Assembly: GCA_030710605.1 (NCBI GenBank)
Contig: CP092869.1
Coordinates: forward strand, 8,653,854-8,717,853
Reading direction: 5' to 3'
DNA: 64,000 nt
From: Cordylochernes scorpioides
Taxonomy: Eukaryota > Arthropoda > Arachnida > Pseudoscorpiones > Chernetidae
Positions 11,443-23,218 of this stretch are shown here, piece by piece (position 1 is the first letter of the stretch; every line of letters begins with the position of its first letter). The translations under genes and the position numbers were made by a program. Below the pieces are notes generated by a model. The model saw nothing but the letters and a program-made list of their open reading frames with translations. It had not been told where the DNA came from and ran no database searches.

Positions 11443-13328
11443 TTAATATGTTCCCCCTGATATTTGGCATCTCTTTTCTGCTACCATCTTTCCTACTTCG
11501 GGGGAAATCTTGTTCGCAGTGATTAATTTTAAAACTGACCCAAGGTGAACGTCAGTAATTCTCGATCTGATTGGAGCCTTATTTCCTTTCATAAGTGAAA
11601 ATTACTGCTCGCACTGATAAGTACTTCCAAACATGGACATAATTTCATATGCTAATTTTCGAGTGTTTTCAAATCTGGCTTGCAAATATTTGTAAAATTC
11701 AGAAACGCCAACTTCAATGAGTTTTGCCTTTAAATCTGAATCGCACTGGATATCTATTACCTCCATTTGCATATGATTAGGTACTGATTCTATATTTATC
11801 GAGAAAATCGAAGAAAACAAAGTAAACTTGCCTTCCAAAGATTTGAAATCAGAAAACCTTGTTTCAAATTTATTTCTAAGACTTAAATTTTTTTCCGCAT
11901 ATTTTTGATACGATGCAGTTTCATCGTGTAATCTTTACACAAGGGGATAAGAAACAACAACAACACGATGCAGTTTCACCTAAACTTGATTTGTACATGT
12001 TGCATGTCGGAAAGTGCATTAAATCTTCGTTTTTCAACTGCTTTTCCCAAAGAACTAGCTTACATTTGAATGCATTAACTTGGTCACACATGTTGGTAAT
12101 GATCTGATCCTTTCCTTGCAGTTTCAAATTTAAATCCGACAAATGTTTTGTTATGTCAACCATGAAGGAAAATCTTTCAACCATACTTGATCAGAAAACA
12201 AAGTGATGTCTTGATTCTTGGTTATTAAAACTGACATATTTCTTCTTTCAAGTCCCAAAATTGTTTGAGAACCTTGGAGCATGATAGCCAACGTACCTCA
12301 GTATAGTATGATAAACCTGAATATTCGCTTTCTAATTCAGTTAAGAACAGAGAGAACTGTCGCTGATTTAAACCTCGAGATCTTATGGAATTGATGAATT
12401 TTTTGATAGGTGTCAACACATTCTCCATTTTTATTACCTTCGTACATAATACTTCCTGATGTATAATGCAACGCGTATGATGAATATTGGAACCATCAGA
12501 AATTTCACTTAGTTTTTTTCGCAGTAATGCTACGAAACCGTTGGTTTTTCCAATCATTGAAGGAGCTCCATCTGTTGCTACAGAAGTCAATTTTGATTGA
12601 GGTAAATTGTATTTTTGCAGAAGATCATAAACGCAATTAAATATATATTTTCCTGTAGTAGTGCCATGCATCGGTACTAGTTCCAATAATTCCTCAAAAA
12701 TGTTGAAATCCTTGTCGCAAGCTCGAAAAAAAAACAGCTAATTGAGCTACGCCCCCAATGTCCGTACTCTCATCACAGGCAATTGAAAATGCTTCGAAAC
12801 AAGATGATTTTTCTTTTATCTGATCATTTAAATTTCTGGCCATATCAGCAACTCTTTCCACAACGGTATTTCGAGACAAAGATATTGCTTGAAACGTCTT
12901 CACACTTCCAGGACAAACAATTTCTGCAGCTTTAATTAAACATTCCTTGATGAAATCACCTTCAGTAAAAGGTTTTGAGTGTTTAGCTATCATCTCCGAT
13001 AAAACGTAGCTTGCATGCACCGCCGCTTCACTCTCTTGTGATACTTTAGTAAACATAAACTGTTGTTTTTTCATTCCCAACTTGAACTCTTTTAACTTTT
13101 CTTGTCTCATTAAGCCTTCGTAGGTATCATATTTTGATTTATGTTGTTCATAATGACGTTTAATGTTATATAATTTTTGTACACTAATAGCTTATTACAT
13201 ATCAAGCAGATGATTTTATCTTTTACTTCAGAGCAAAAATACTCTAATTCCCACTTTTCTTGAAAATTCCTATGTTCGTCAGCAATTTTTCGTTTAGTTT
13301 TACTGCCACTTGGTTTTGATGAAAACAT
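11443..13328 (-). pseudogene. hAT transposase, ZBED/GTF2IRD2-like
   Basis: Three main frame segments on the minus strand. The N-terminal piece has a BED-like zinc finger start (W..FC..V.D....CLIC). The middle has IACDESTDI and SVATDGAPSMIG, which hold the first two acidic catalytic residues of hAT RNase-H folds. The C-terminal piece has YQCEQ just before the stop, with FSLMKGNKAP after it, giving the conserved glutamate. Damage: frameshifts near 13140, 12700 and 12200, a stop after CEQ, and a 41-bp insertion at 11924. Would cut and paste hAT ends if intact; clearly dead here. Confidence 0.9.
11924..11964 (+). other. 41-bp insertion with 14-bp target duplication
   Basis: Flanked by the exact 14-bp repeat ACGATGCAGTTTCA (11910-11923 and 11965-11978). 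The insert ends in an AACAACAACAAC-type tail. Long duplications plus a simple-sequence tail are typical of target-primed reverse transcription, so this looks like an extremely short 5'-truncated LINE or SINE copy in the hAT transposase. The inserted 29 non-tail bases are too few to name the source. Confidence 0.65.
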
Positions 13329-13803
13329 ATTGAATACAAAGGTCTTAAAAAAATGAGTAATCGCTAACACAAAATAATAAAACGTTTTAATTAATATTTA
13401 AAAAAAAAAAATTAAAAATTAATATTTTTTTAACTTACCAGACACAGAATAACTGCACAAATTATTGAACGTAACTTAAAAAAAAATTTTTTCTAGTACT
13501 CCGAAAGAATATTTTCATTAAACTCTAAGGGACACAATACTTATGGCGATGTACATACGTTATGTATGTAGGTATAATATTATCAAAACTTACGACTTAT
13601 GTATGGCGACCAGTGGTTCGTTATTAATAAATAAATTATGTATAATTACAATTTTTAAAAATTAGGCTACAAATTTTTATTAATTTTTTTTTTAATTTAT
13701 AAAAATTTTTTTATTAAAATATATTGTCTGGTGGGCCGCAAATTTATTCGTTGTGGGCTGCATGAGGCCCGCGGGCCGCTAGTTTGACATGCTTGTTCTA
13801 AAT

Positions 13804-14336
13804 AAAACACAAAATGATGATGATAGTAAAAAATACTTTCCATCATGATGACTATTTTTTAGAGTTAAGTTGATATAATAATAAATTTTAACCCTCATTT
13901 TGAAAATATACTAAATAGGACTCAAAGACTAAAAAATATACGCTTTTCGATATGTGGCAATATTGGGGACTAAGCCCCAAAAAATGCTCATTTTATATCA
14001 AATAATCTTTAGACCGATATTCGCTTATCTTTTGTTTGTCATTCATACTTTGTTCTTTACTTAAATAAATTGCTGTGTCATCCTGAAGTTTGTCTTCCCT
14101 AATTTTCCACGTGGCAATATTTTAAAATTTGTTTAAATTCTTCTGGAGTGGTTTTTGGCCGAAAATATTATTTTAAAAGCAAATTTAATTTTATTTACCT
14201 ATACAATTATTAATCATAAAAGCTGTATATCCTGAGCAATGCACAGGATTTATTTGAGTGAATTTTAACTCTAATGTATATGTATAACATAAAATGATAT
14301 ACTAAAATCAAATATAAATAATTTGAAAAATAAATA
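13804..14336. repeat. RING-unit spacer, first copy, right part
   Basis: AT-rich sequence continuing the unit after the hAT; matches 22193-22700. No ORF of note, no recognised element. Confidence 0.65.
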
Positions 14337-14495
14337 CAGTAGAACTTGGATAATTCGAAAACATCTTCAATTTGAATATTTATCTTGGTCCCTAGAATTT
14401 CCTATAAATATAATTTCTATTTTTAATTACAATTTTTGGATAATTCTAATTTATTTTTTTGGTTCCTTGGTCTTTGAATTATTCAAGTTCAACTA
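14337..14495. mobile_element. pogo-like MITE, second family
   Basis: Left end CAGTAGAACTTGGATAATTC, right end GAATTATTCAAGTTCAACTA, preceded by TA. Copy at 28808-28964. The AATTCGAA-type terminus differs from the first MITE family, which has blocks of AGGACAC. Confidence 0.65.
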
Positions 14496-14716
14496 TATTT
14501 TGAAATGAAACACAAAATGAATGAATAATGTGGAGTCAGGACACGTGAACCTCTTGAATGTCGAACCGGGAAATTTCTCGAGGGAGAGAAGATGAAAAAA
14601 ACGACTACCTGTTACCCCTGATGAACCGCGAATCTACCCAAAGAAAAGAAATAAGATTTAAAGGAAGGGCTTTTGTATATTAAAAGCGTTTTCCTTCCCA
14701 CGATGAGAAACGCGAA

Positions 14717-14991
14717 CAAGGTACAGAACAAATTGAAACACAAAATTCACACCGGCGACCATCCCCCTATAAAGCAGCGCCCATATCGGGTATCAAAGAC
14801 AATCAGAGAAATAGTCCTGAATGAAGTCGAGACCATGCTTGAAAGAAAGGTAATCTAGCCATCTGAGAATCCCTGGTCGGCCCCGGTGGTGCTGGCCAAG
14901 AAGAAATACTGTATATTGAGATTCTGCATGCACTTACGGCAGCTAAATCATATCACCAAAAAGACGTTTATCCATTGCCTCGCAAAAAAAA
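14717..14991 (+). pseudogene. Gypsy reverse transcriptase start, fragment
   Basis: Reads GDHPPIKQRPYRVS, then (after a stop) ENPWSAPVVLAKKK and LRQLNHITKK, which is the conserved opening of Ty3/Gypsy RT (IKQRPYR, SPWxSPVVLVKKK, DYRxLN). It stops in an A-run near 14985. No LTRs. A second, more decayed copy is at 29185-29450. A different lineage from the full element at 24432. Confidence 0.8.
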
Positions 14992-15177
14992 AAAAAACTT
15001 AATGAAATATAAAATGATTATGATACTAATAATGATGATTTAATATCAATAATGCAAATATTTGTTTATAATGCATTATTGCGCCATTTGTTATGAAAAT
15101 TCGAAACTATTATAGACGCGTATGATTATTATTTTTTAAATAAAAAAAAATCTACTGCAATTGAAAAATTAAACGAG

Positions 15178-16190
15178 ATATTCAAAACCCAGGTTCCTGG
15201 AGCGCAGAACGCCAATTACCCGGGGAGTCCAGCTCACTAGTACGGACTAGTGCTGAGCGCATTTACTCGGGTCCTTTTTGATTGTTGAGTTGAACCAGTT
15301 GACCAGGAAGTTCCATGCTGAGATTATGTCTGGAAGGCTGGCCATAGATCTAGGATTGAGGTGGGTGAGTCCAATCAGGATAGCTGTTTGTTTTCTATGT
15401 CTTAGGAATGCTGGACAGCTGAAGAGGAGATGATCAACTGTTTGTGGCTCTTCTGAACAGTTGATGCAGGTGGGGTCTGTTTCGGAATGAAACGTGAAAT
15501 GTCTTCCAATACAGGCCCGTGAGGATGGTGGTGGGGGACCTCTTCATGACAGATTTTTGGTAGGAATTTAAGGAGATGGCTTGCAGTTGCAGCAATTCTT
15601 CTTAGGGATCTGGTCGAGTAGTCTTGGAAATATAATACAGTCAATAATGATAGGGCAGCCTTACGTGTTAGGTTTCAAGCATGAATTCGAGGCAGGGTGG
15701 AGTATGAGTGTGATAGGACAGAAGTAGCGCCAATTTTTGCTGAGAGTCTGCTAGTTCATTGCCATTAATTCCAGTGTGTCAGGGGACCCAGCACAGCTTG
15801 ATGTAAGGAGCTCTGTCAAGAACTTTTATTATATTTGCCACTAGCGATGTAAGTGTTGTCCAAAGGAGTAGATAGATGCTAAAGCGGTTCTACAGTCCAA
15901 GGCAATGGTCACTGATGTTTTGGTTGGGCTAGTCTCCGCGATTTGAGCTGCCCAGATAATTGCTAAGAGTTCAGGTTGAAAGGCAGTGAAGTCTGGGTGA
16001 ACCCGTAAGAGAACTGGTTGATGTTCTAGGGAAGGTAAGATAATCGCAGCACCAACGTCTGAATCACTTTCTGACCCATCTGTGAAAATTAGTAGCGTTG
16101 TCACATCTTCTAGGTTCAAATTGGAAGAAAGGGGTCAATTGAATGGGGGGTATGACAGCTCAGTACGTCCTGGCTTTTATTCATAGTTTC
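15178..16190 (-). pseudogene. LINE-B 3' half: RNase H and C-terminal Cys/His motif
   Basis: Minus-strand frames show LIFTDGSESDSDVGAAIILP (RNase H first acidic block), AELLAI-like FQPELLAIIWAAQ, and later CINCSEEPQTVDHLLFSC, a zinc-type motif found after RNase H in ORF2 of I-group non-LTR retrotransposons. Frameshifts and stops between. 5' truncated; RT is absent. It faces a shorter copy of the same LINE at 16806-17350. Confidence 0.8.
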
Positions 16191-16261
16191 CCTTCTTGAT
16201 CTCCTTTACGACAAAAATACATATTTATCAAATAATAATACCTCTTTTCAAAAATATTGTA

Positions 16262-16424
16262 CAGTAGAACCTTCTTTCAGCGGAAACCCCGCTAGCGGAC
16301 ACCTCTCCTTGCAAAAATTACCATTTTTACTATTTAGCAACTCTCCGGTAAGAGGACACTTCTCCCTAAAGAACAGTTTGACTCTGCAATTAGCTGTCCT
16401 TTACAGGGAGGTAGTTCTACAGTA
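16262..16424. mobile_element. pogo-like MITE between the LINE-B pair
   Basis: Starts CAGTAGAACC after TA; interior ATTTTTACTATTTAGCAAC. Right end is altered (GTTCTACAGTA). Related copies sit at the same place in the other LINE-B pairs (30681-30934, 47478-47657), so the MITE was there before the unit was duplicated. Confidence 0.65.
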
Positions 16425-16805
16425 GTAAAATATACTACAAATAAATATTTTACCTACTACCATTGAACATTTTTTGAAATATAAGTGAAATTAAAGTCAC
16501 AAAGAACGATCATTTATTGAGAGTGAAGAGATAAAATATTTGGTAAAAAATTAATATCACTAAACAGTTGCCCATCATATATAATCACATAAAATTTGAA
16601 ATTTACACCTCGCCTCCTATACACACCTCGCCGTTTTAATTTTTCTGTTCATATAAATCTAACTGTTCGATGGCAGAAATTACAATATTTATTGATTTAT
16701 TTTATTCAAATTTTAATGAGATATTTTTTATTTTTCAAAATAAATTTGAAAACTTTAAATAAATTCAGAAATGGATGCCGTTCTCTACTGATTTATGAAA
16801 TAAAT

Positions 16806-17350
16806 GATATAATAAATTGGCGCTACTCCTGTCCTACCACACTCATAATCCACTCTGCCTCGAACTCATGCTCGAAACCTAACACGTCAGGCTGCTCTAT
16901 CATCATGGACTGTATTATATTCCCAAGACCATTTGACCAGATCCCTCCAGAGAATTTCTTCTACTCCAAACCTTCTCCTCAAATTTCTACCAGAAATCCG
17001 CCACGGAGAGGCCCCCACCACCATCCTCACCGGCCATGGCCATGTACTGGCAGACATTACACGTGTGCATCCCTAAACAGACCATACCTGCATCCACTGT
17101 TAAGAAGAGCCACAGAAAGTTTATCATCTCCTCTTCAGCTGTCCAGCGTTCCTAAGACATAGGATACAAACAGCTGTTTGGACTGACCCACCTCAATCCT
17201 ACATTTATGGTCAGCCTTTCAAACTCAAACGCAGCATGAAACTTCAACTGGTTCAAATCAGCAATTAAAACAGGACGCGAGTAAAAGCGCTCAACACTAG
17301 TCAATAATAGTGAGCTGGACTCCCCGTGAAGTTAGCGTTCTGAGCTTCCT
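16806..17350 (+). pseudogene. LINE-B 3' end, plus-strand copy
   Basis: Shares the C-terminal zinc-type region and tail with the minus copy at 15178-16190 but begins downstream of RNase H. One frame reads TNWRYSCPTTLIIHS-like sequence and later PPRRGPHHHPHRPWP, in the wrong frame relative to the true protein, showing frameshift decay. The tail ends close to CTGGGTTATAAATATC, followed by the leader of RING copy 2. Confidence 0.75.
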
Positions 17351-17895
17351 GGGTTATAAATATCTCTTCTAATCGATAGATATTGCCTTTAGGACTTCAA
17401 TTTAATATCAATTTAGAGGTATTAAAACTTGAAATTAAATTACAAATTATCAATAAAACCTCCTTTTTCACAGATAAGTATTAAAATTTGAAAAAATACT
17501 ATTATTCAATTGGTAATAATCCTAGTTTTCATGCGTACATGTGTCATAATTCCCATGATACAAATATTAACATCACCTGGTGTTCCAAAATAGTAAAATT
17601 GTGATACATAACTCAGGCTCCTGGAGCGCAAAATAAAATATAAAATTCTGATTAAATAAATTTGTTACAAATTAAACAGAATATATTATAACAATATATA
17701 TTTATATATGGCTGATATTGATTTCACACATTATTCTGTTAGTTGATATTTCTGAGTTCATTTCAATTGTGTAATCTATATATCTTTGATTGATAATATT
17801 TGTAAGCTCCAGGAACATAAGAAATTAATTAGAGAAATATAAGTATTTGGAAAATAATAATTTGATATCAATCAAAAAATTAAATTCGTTTTGAG

Positions 17896-18417
17896 ATGTC
17901 AGAAAGAAAAAAAAGCAAGATAGATTACTTTGACATCGTTCATATAGAAGAATGCTCTATCTGTCTGTTCAATATCAAGGAAAGAGCATTCCCAGAATGT
18001 TGCCAACATCAGTTCTGTCTGGAATGCTTAAAAGAAGCCGCGAAACATCGAAAAACATGTCCTTTTTGTCGCGGTGAATTTAAAAGAATTATTTTCAATG
18101 TCCGTGGCGTTAGTGATTATGACACAATCACTGTTGAGAGGCCCCAAAATGCTACAAGAGACGGAATTCTCAGTAGAATTGAAGACTTACGTGAAGAACA
18201 CATTGAACTACGTATTGAGGCACCTTTTTGGAGACAAGAAAATTTGAGACTGCGAAGACATATAGCCACTTTAAGAATACTAAGACAAATGCTTCTAGAA
18301 CAACATGGTGAAACTGATGCAGCCCACCAAAGACATAGAGAATCTGACCATGAAGACCTGGAAATTGATGCTGAGAGACAAATAACTACAGATTCAGATA
18401 ATGAACCTGAAATATAA
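17896..18417 (+). CDS. RING-finger protein copy 2, TOPORS-like, intact
   Basis: 173 codons, single exon, ATG in ATTCGTTTTGAGATG context. Residues about 18-62 form a C3HC4 RING: CSIC, CCQHQFCLEC, then CPFC. Next comes NVRGVSDYDTITVERPQ (about 69-85), the strand that follows the RING in TOPORS-type E3 ligases. Residues 93-140 are charged and Leu/Arg-rich (RIEDLREEHIELR, ENLRLRRHIATLRILRQ), a probable helix or coiled coil, and the tail is acidic (DHEDLEIDAERQ, TDSDNEPEI). Expected role: ubiquitin and perhaps SUMO ligase, likely nuclear. It is the intact member of a tandemly repeated unit. The upstream 540 bp is AT-rich with no clear promoter. Could be a repeat-borne gene rather than a host gene. 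Confidence 0.8.
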   Translation: MSERKKSKIDYFDIVHIEECSICLFNIKERAFPECCQHQFCLECLKEAAKHRKTCPFCRGEFKRIIFNVRGVSDYDTITVERPQNATRDGILSRIEDLREEHIELRIEAPFWRQENLRLRRHIATLRILRQMLLEQHGETDAAHQRHRESDHEDLEIDAERQITTDSDNEPEI

Positions 18418-18704
18418 ACATGTCACCTCTGAAGAAATAGCAATTAGACTTCTGTGTATCAGAAACTGTTGTACGCTACAACAAAGAAAAATATTTTAAA
18501 AATTTTGAATTTATTTATAGTCTACTATAGCCTTTAATATTCGATATGAATTGAAAATTATAAAGTTATTATATATTTTTTGTATATATATTTTTTTGTA
18601 AAATCTACTAAAATAATAAACGTTTTTGTGTTTGATGCTGGGAAAATATTTGTAACTCAAAGCATATCTTTCTCTATATATAAAAGTTAATGTATGTATA
18701 TAAT

Positions 18705-19076
18705 AATATTTGGAAATACGTAAAATAAAATGGCCTGTGTGGGAGTACAAGGAAAAAGGGAAGATAGCCTGGTTAACAAACAACCTCCTTGGTAAACAAG
18801 TATCACGACTTCATTCTCCCCTAGGGGACTTATCATACTTAAAGCGGCTTATAAGCGGCTAGACGGGATGATACAAGTTCAGTTCTCACCGAGGTGGCCT
18901 CGACGCCAGTTGTTCTAGGGGTTGTTCTGGGACCTTCTGTCTTTCCTCCCCGATCTATTTCCTCACGGGTTTTTGCCTCTGGATTCTGTCTCCTGTGTGT
19001 CCTTACCACCCATTACTCAACCACCACGCCAACATGCCACACTGCATTCATCCAACAGCATAAACTACATTACTAC
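18705..19076. mobile_element. 372-bp unclassified insertion with 11-bp duplication
   Basis: Flanked by the exact repeat ATGTATATAAT (18694-18704, 19077-19087); the first unit has a single copy at 8188-8198. The insert is clearly richer in GC than its surroundings (GAGGTGGCCTCGACGCC, GGGGTTGTTCTGGGACC). No ORF longer than about 80 codons, no A or B box that I can see. An 11-bp duplication suits a SINE or LINE copy; a solo LTR would normally give 4-6 bp. Confidence 0.7.
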
Positions 19077-19447
19077 ATGTATATAATATTAATATGTTAT
19101 GAATATTTTGTTTTGTTGTTGAAAAATATAGATAATTGAAAGTGCAGTCGTAAAAATAGGAAAGATTATTATTTACCTATCAAGTAGTTTTTATTTTGAA
19201 TTACTTGAAGCAAATTACACATACAATTATTTTTCACAGTAAAATAGAATTTATAAAATGAATTCTATATTCGTGAATTGAAAAATAGGTAGGTAAACTA
19301 TACATATTTACATCAATATTCAAATTGTGATCATAAAAAAAGTAGAATTATCAAGGAATGAGAATACAATATTTAAAATATAGATATATTTGAGTTTTTA
19401 GATTATATAATATATATCATGTGTATGAGTGTATATAATATAGTGTA

Positions 19448-19606
19448 CAGTAGAACCTCCATGAGAGGACACATTTGTATAAAGGCCAGTTTTTATTTGC
19501 AAAATTATCATTTTTACTATTTACCAACTCTCGGGTAAGAAGACACTTCTCCCTAAAGAACACTTTATTTCTGAAATTAGGTGTTCTTTACAGAGAGGAC
19601 ATACTG
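19448..19606. mobile_element. pogo-like MITE (counterpart of 8536)
   Basis: Same ends, TA flanks and interior as 8536-8694, with a few substitutions. Confidence 0.7.
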
Positions 19607-20263
19607 TATATGTAAATATAAATCTCTCTTTATAAAAGTAAATGTATATATGTATATATGCTTGTCAGCTATGCACTTTCTCAACACTTAATTAATCTGC
19701 CTGAAATCTTAACAGTATATAGAGTTAAGACTGGAAGAGATTTTTGTCATATTTCCAACCAAGAAAAATAAGATTGACCAAATAATAAAATTATACATAA
19801 TTTAAGTAAAAAATTATAACAAATTTGTTGTGTAATTTTTAATAGGCATCAACAAGGTTTTATCTGCGAAACATTCACACGAGCAGCATATAAAAATAAG
19901 AAAAACGATTTTATAAATTCACTTTTTTCCATTTAAACTTCTAATAAAAATTTAATGAGTACAACAAGTAGGTGTATATATGAAGTTATAGCGTGAAATA
20001 TAAGCTAATAAAAACTTATTCAAATAAAACCAATAACTAATTTACTTTTTTTGTGGGAAAAAAAACATTAGCGATCTGGAATGAATCCGTCCCCATAAAT
20101 TGAAAATAGTCAAATATCAGAGATCAACTTTATCAATTTGTTTTCATATAGCCTGATGTGTGCTAATATTAGTCCATATGTTTGTTAATAATGCATCCTA
20201 TGGAATTTTCATCCAAGGGATATTATATCCGAAGAAAATTCAAATTAACCAAGTGTATTAGTA

Positions 20264-20457
20264 TCTTTTTATTTCAAATCGCTAGCTTTCAGCGAAAATC
20301 GCTCTTCAAGGATCTTAATAAAATATCGACTATATCCTACAAGAAATATTTACAAAAACATACGTGCGCAGCGTGGATATTTACAACTTAAATTTTAAAT
20401 TTATATGTAATTTAAATGAAGAGCGATTTTCGCTTGAAAGCTAGCGGTTTGAAATAA
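20264..20457. repeat. Inverted repeat (counterpart of 9357)
   Basis: Same arms around CAAATCGCTAGCTTTCAGCG and its complement. The right arm is closer to a perfect complement here than in the first copy. Confidence 0.6.
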
Positions 20458-21021
20458 AAATAAACTCTTTGTGGGGAAATATTTTGTTATTTCAAAACGT
20501 TTTCCACAAATTTATCATGAACAAGTGTATTAAACTAATTTACCTATTTTAAGTTAGTGAATGATTCTGAAATATTGCTGTATCATGTTTGATAGACAAA
20601 ATCAAAATTCTTTCAAGGAGTATTGACTTCAGCAGAACATATAGGAAAATCAAGCCAATCATTTTTAAAAGGGAGAAACAATATACTTTCAGTGAAACAT
20701 TCACTAAATAGAACACGGACGAAGCCACGTTATATATCGATAAAAGGAAAGTTAAAAATTCACTTTAACTTTTACAATCAAAACTAATAAAAATATATAT
20801 AAGTGTATGGATAAAATGCATTTTATAATAAAAACTATTAAAATCCTATTCACATACAAATTCAATCAATAGCTAATTGACAATTTTGAAAAAATGATAT
20901 TTAGAAACTTGAAGTAATTTGACTGCAAATATTTATAATAGCCAAATATTAGATTTAATTGTTTATTTTGAATTCATAAGACGTCATGCTAATATGTATT
21001 GCTGAATTATTTTTGTTAATA

Positions 21022-21355
21022 CAGTAGATCCTCCATGGGAGGACACTCACGCTAAAAGACAACTCTCTATGAATGACAGTTTTCTTTCGAAAAATTATCA
21101 TTTTTATTATTTAGCAACTTTCCGGTAATAGGACACCTCTCCCTAACCTCTGCAATTAGATGTCCTCAACAAGGAAGTTCTGCAGTAGCAACTCTCTGAT
21201 AAGAGAACACCTCTCCCTAAAGGACAATTTAGTTCTGCAATTAGATGTCCTTAACAAGGAGTTTCTACTGTAGCAACTCTCTGGTAAAAGGACACCTCTC
21301 CCTAGAGGAGAATTTAGCTCTGCATATAGATGTCCTTAACAAGGACGTTCTACTG
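21022..21355. mobile_element. Compound MITE (counterpart of 10114)
   Basis: TA-flanked, ends CAGTAGATCC and GTTCTACTG, the same internal direct repeats. Confidence 0.7.
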
Positions 21356-21659
21356 TATAATGCATTATTATAATAAAACTAGAATAACAGCCTGTTCTAC
21401 AAACAGGTGTAGTATGACAACCATTTCTGAGAATTATTAAAGTTTAACAAATTAATAAGTTAAAAATGAAGTACATAAAAATGTTTATATATTTTTCTCA
21501 AATGAATTTTTACTTTCCAAATGTAAATTAATGAGAAACCTGCACGATATAATGTTTACATAATTATTTTATATATATTTCCCAATATATATGTCCATTT
21601 ATATGCATTTTAATATCCTAATTTTTATATAAATTTATAAAACAATATACAGTAGAAGC

Positions 21660-21811
21660 ACCCTGTAAAGGACAACACCTAATTGCAGAGCCAAAGTGTA
21701 CTTTAGGGAGAGGTGCCCTCTTACCGAAGAGTTAATAGATAGTAAAAATAGTAATTTTGCAAATTAAAACTGTCCTTTGTAGAGATGTGTCCTCTCATTG
21801 AGGTTCTACTG
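21660..21811. mobile_element. pogo-like MITE (counterpart of 10746)
   Basis: TA-flanked, ends CAGTAGAAGCACC and GGTTCTACTG; shorter inside than its counterpart. Confidence 0.65.
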
Positions 21812-22714
21812 TATATTAAAATGACTTTCCGAAATTTTCAAAATAGCAATTAACCATGAAAATTGAAAATTTTAAAAATATTTTTAAAAATGTTTCACTT
21901 ATAAAATAAAAGAACCATGACCCATTTGATTGAAATAGCCATCAAACGCGAATTTAAATGACAATTTCCAGGTTTATAAATGAGTGAATTTTTACCTCAA
22001 TGTGATTGTATGAAATAAAATGCTGTTTTAAGTTAAATATTATTCACTACAATTATATTTGGACCCTGCTTCTCCCAGGTTCTCCTAGAGCGATATTTTG
22101 ACAAAAAATGATGTTTTAACAAATTTTGTGTATTATGAATAAATTTAATTATCATTTTAAAGTCGATTCATTTGAAAATAAATATTCAAAATAAAACCCC
22201 AAATGATTATGATAGTAAAAATACTTCAATCTTGATGACTATTATTTTAGAGATAAGTTGATATAATAATGAATTTTAACCCTCACTTTAACAATATACT
22301 AAATCGAACTTAAAGACTAAAAATGTACGTTTTTCGATATGCGGTAATATCTTGGGGACTAAGCACCAAAAAAGACTCATTTTATATAAAATAATATTTA
22401 GACCGAAATTCACTTTTATTTTTTTTTGTCATTCATATTTTGTTCTTGTCTCAAATAAATTGCTGTGTCATCTTGAAGTTTGTCTTCCCTAATTTTCTAC
22501 GAGGCAATATTTTAAAATATGTTTAGATTCTAATGGAGTGGATGTTTGGCCGAAAATATTATTTGAAAAGCAAATTTAATTATTTACCTATACAATTATT
22601 AATCATAAAAGCTGTATGACCTGAGAAATGTCCAGAATTTATTTGATTGAATATCAATTCTAATTTATATTTATGAAATAAAATGTGATTTTATAAAATC
22701 TATATATATAAAAA

Positions 22715-23217
22715 CTAGCGGACGTACCCGGCTTCGCCCGGGTTTTAGCCGAGTAAAGGTTTGTCTAACGAATCTCTCGATAAAGTGAACATTTTTTCCC
22801 GGTTCCTTTAAAAGTACTCGATAAGTTGAATAAAATCAATGGTTGGGTAAAAAATTGGTTCCCTCGGTAATTGGAAGTTAAAGGAATAGTATCTTGCCTA
22901 TGAATTGTATCATTATTCTTGTCTCAAATAAATTGCCGTGTCATCCTGAATTTTGTCTTTCCTAATATTCTACATTACAAAATCATCGTATCATCATGAT
23001 AATATTTAGAGCAGATTGTTGAATTATAACAGATAAATTAGAATATTTATCTTGATTATTTTTAGGCGAAAAGTTATTTCAAAAATTTTATTTGCTAGAA
23101 ACCTTCCCAGTACTATACTAAATAACTTCCCAAAGTTTCATGGCGTTCCAATGAGTGGTTTGGTCAGGCATAAAGGACAGACAGACACACACACTCATAC
23201 ATTCATTTTTATATATT
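22715..23217 (-). mobile_element. Short Helitron, minus strand
   Basis: On the minus strand it ends ACCCGGGCGAAGCCGGGT, ACGTCCG, CTAG next to T: hairpin plus CTRR. Interior includes a GTGTGTCTGTCTGTCC-type block near its 5' end. Non-coding. It is the near reverse complement of 23823-24323, so two members of one family stand in opposite orientation. Confidence 0.8.
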
Positions 23218-23218
23218 A

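Larger units (their letters stand above)
11291..13795 (-). mobile_element. hAT DNA transposon, complete ends
   Basis: Terminal inverted repeats TAAGCATGTCAAAC and GTTTGACATGCTTG, flanked by an exact 8-bp duplication TTCTAAAT (11283-11290 and 13796-13803). The second copy of the unit has a single unfilled site, TTCAAAAT, at 22185-22192. Length 2,505 bp. Contains one broken transposase on the minus strand. The 8-bp duplication and the transposase both identify hAT. Confidence 0.92.
18538..22714. repeat. RING-unit spacer, second copy
   Basis: Nearly the same as 8035-14320 without the hAT, with the 372-bp insertion at 18705. Gene-less. MITEs at 19448, 21022 and 21660 and the hairpin repeat at 20264 match the first copy one for one. 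Comparison of both copies dates the hAT, Helitron and Gypsy insertions as later than the duplication. Confidence 0.8.

Noticed and set aside
18705-19076. Solo LTR explanation for the 372-bp insertion
   Set aside because: No TG...CA ends at the borders and the duplication is 11 bp, too long for LTR elements.
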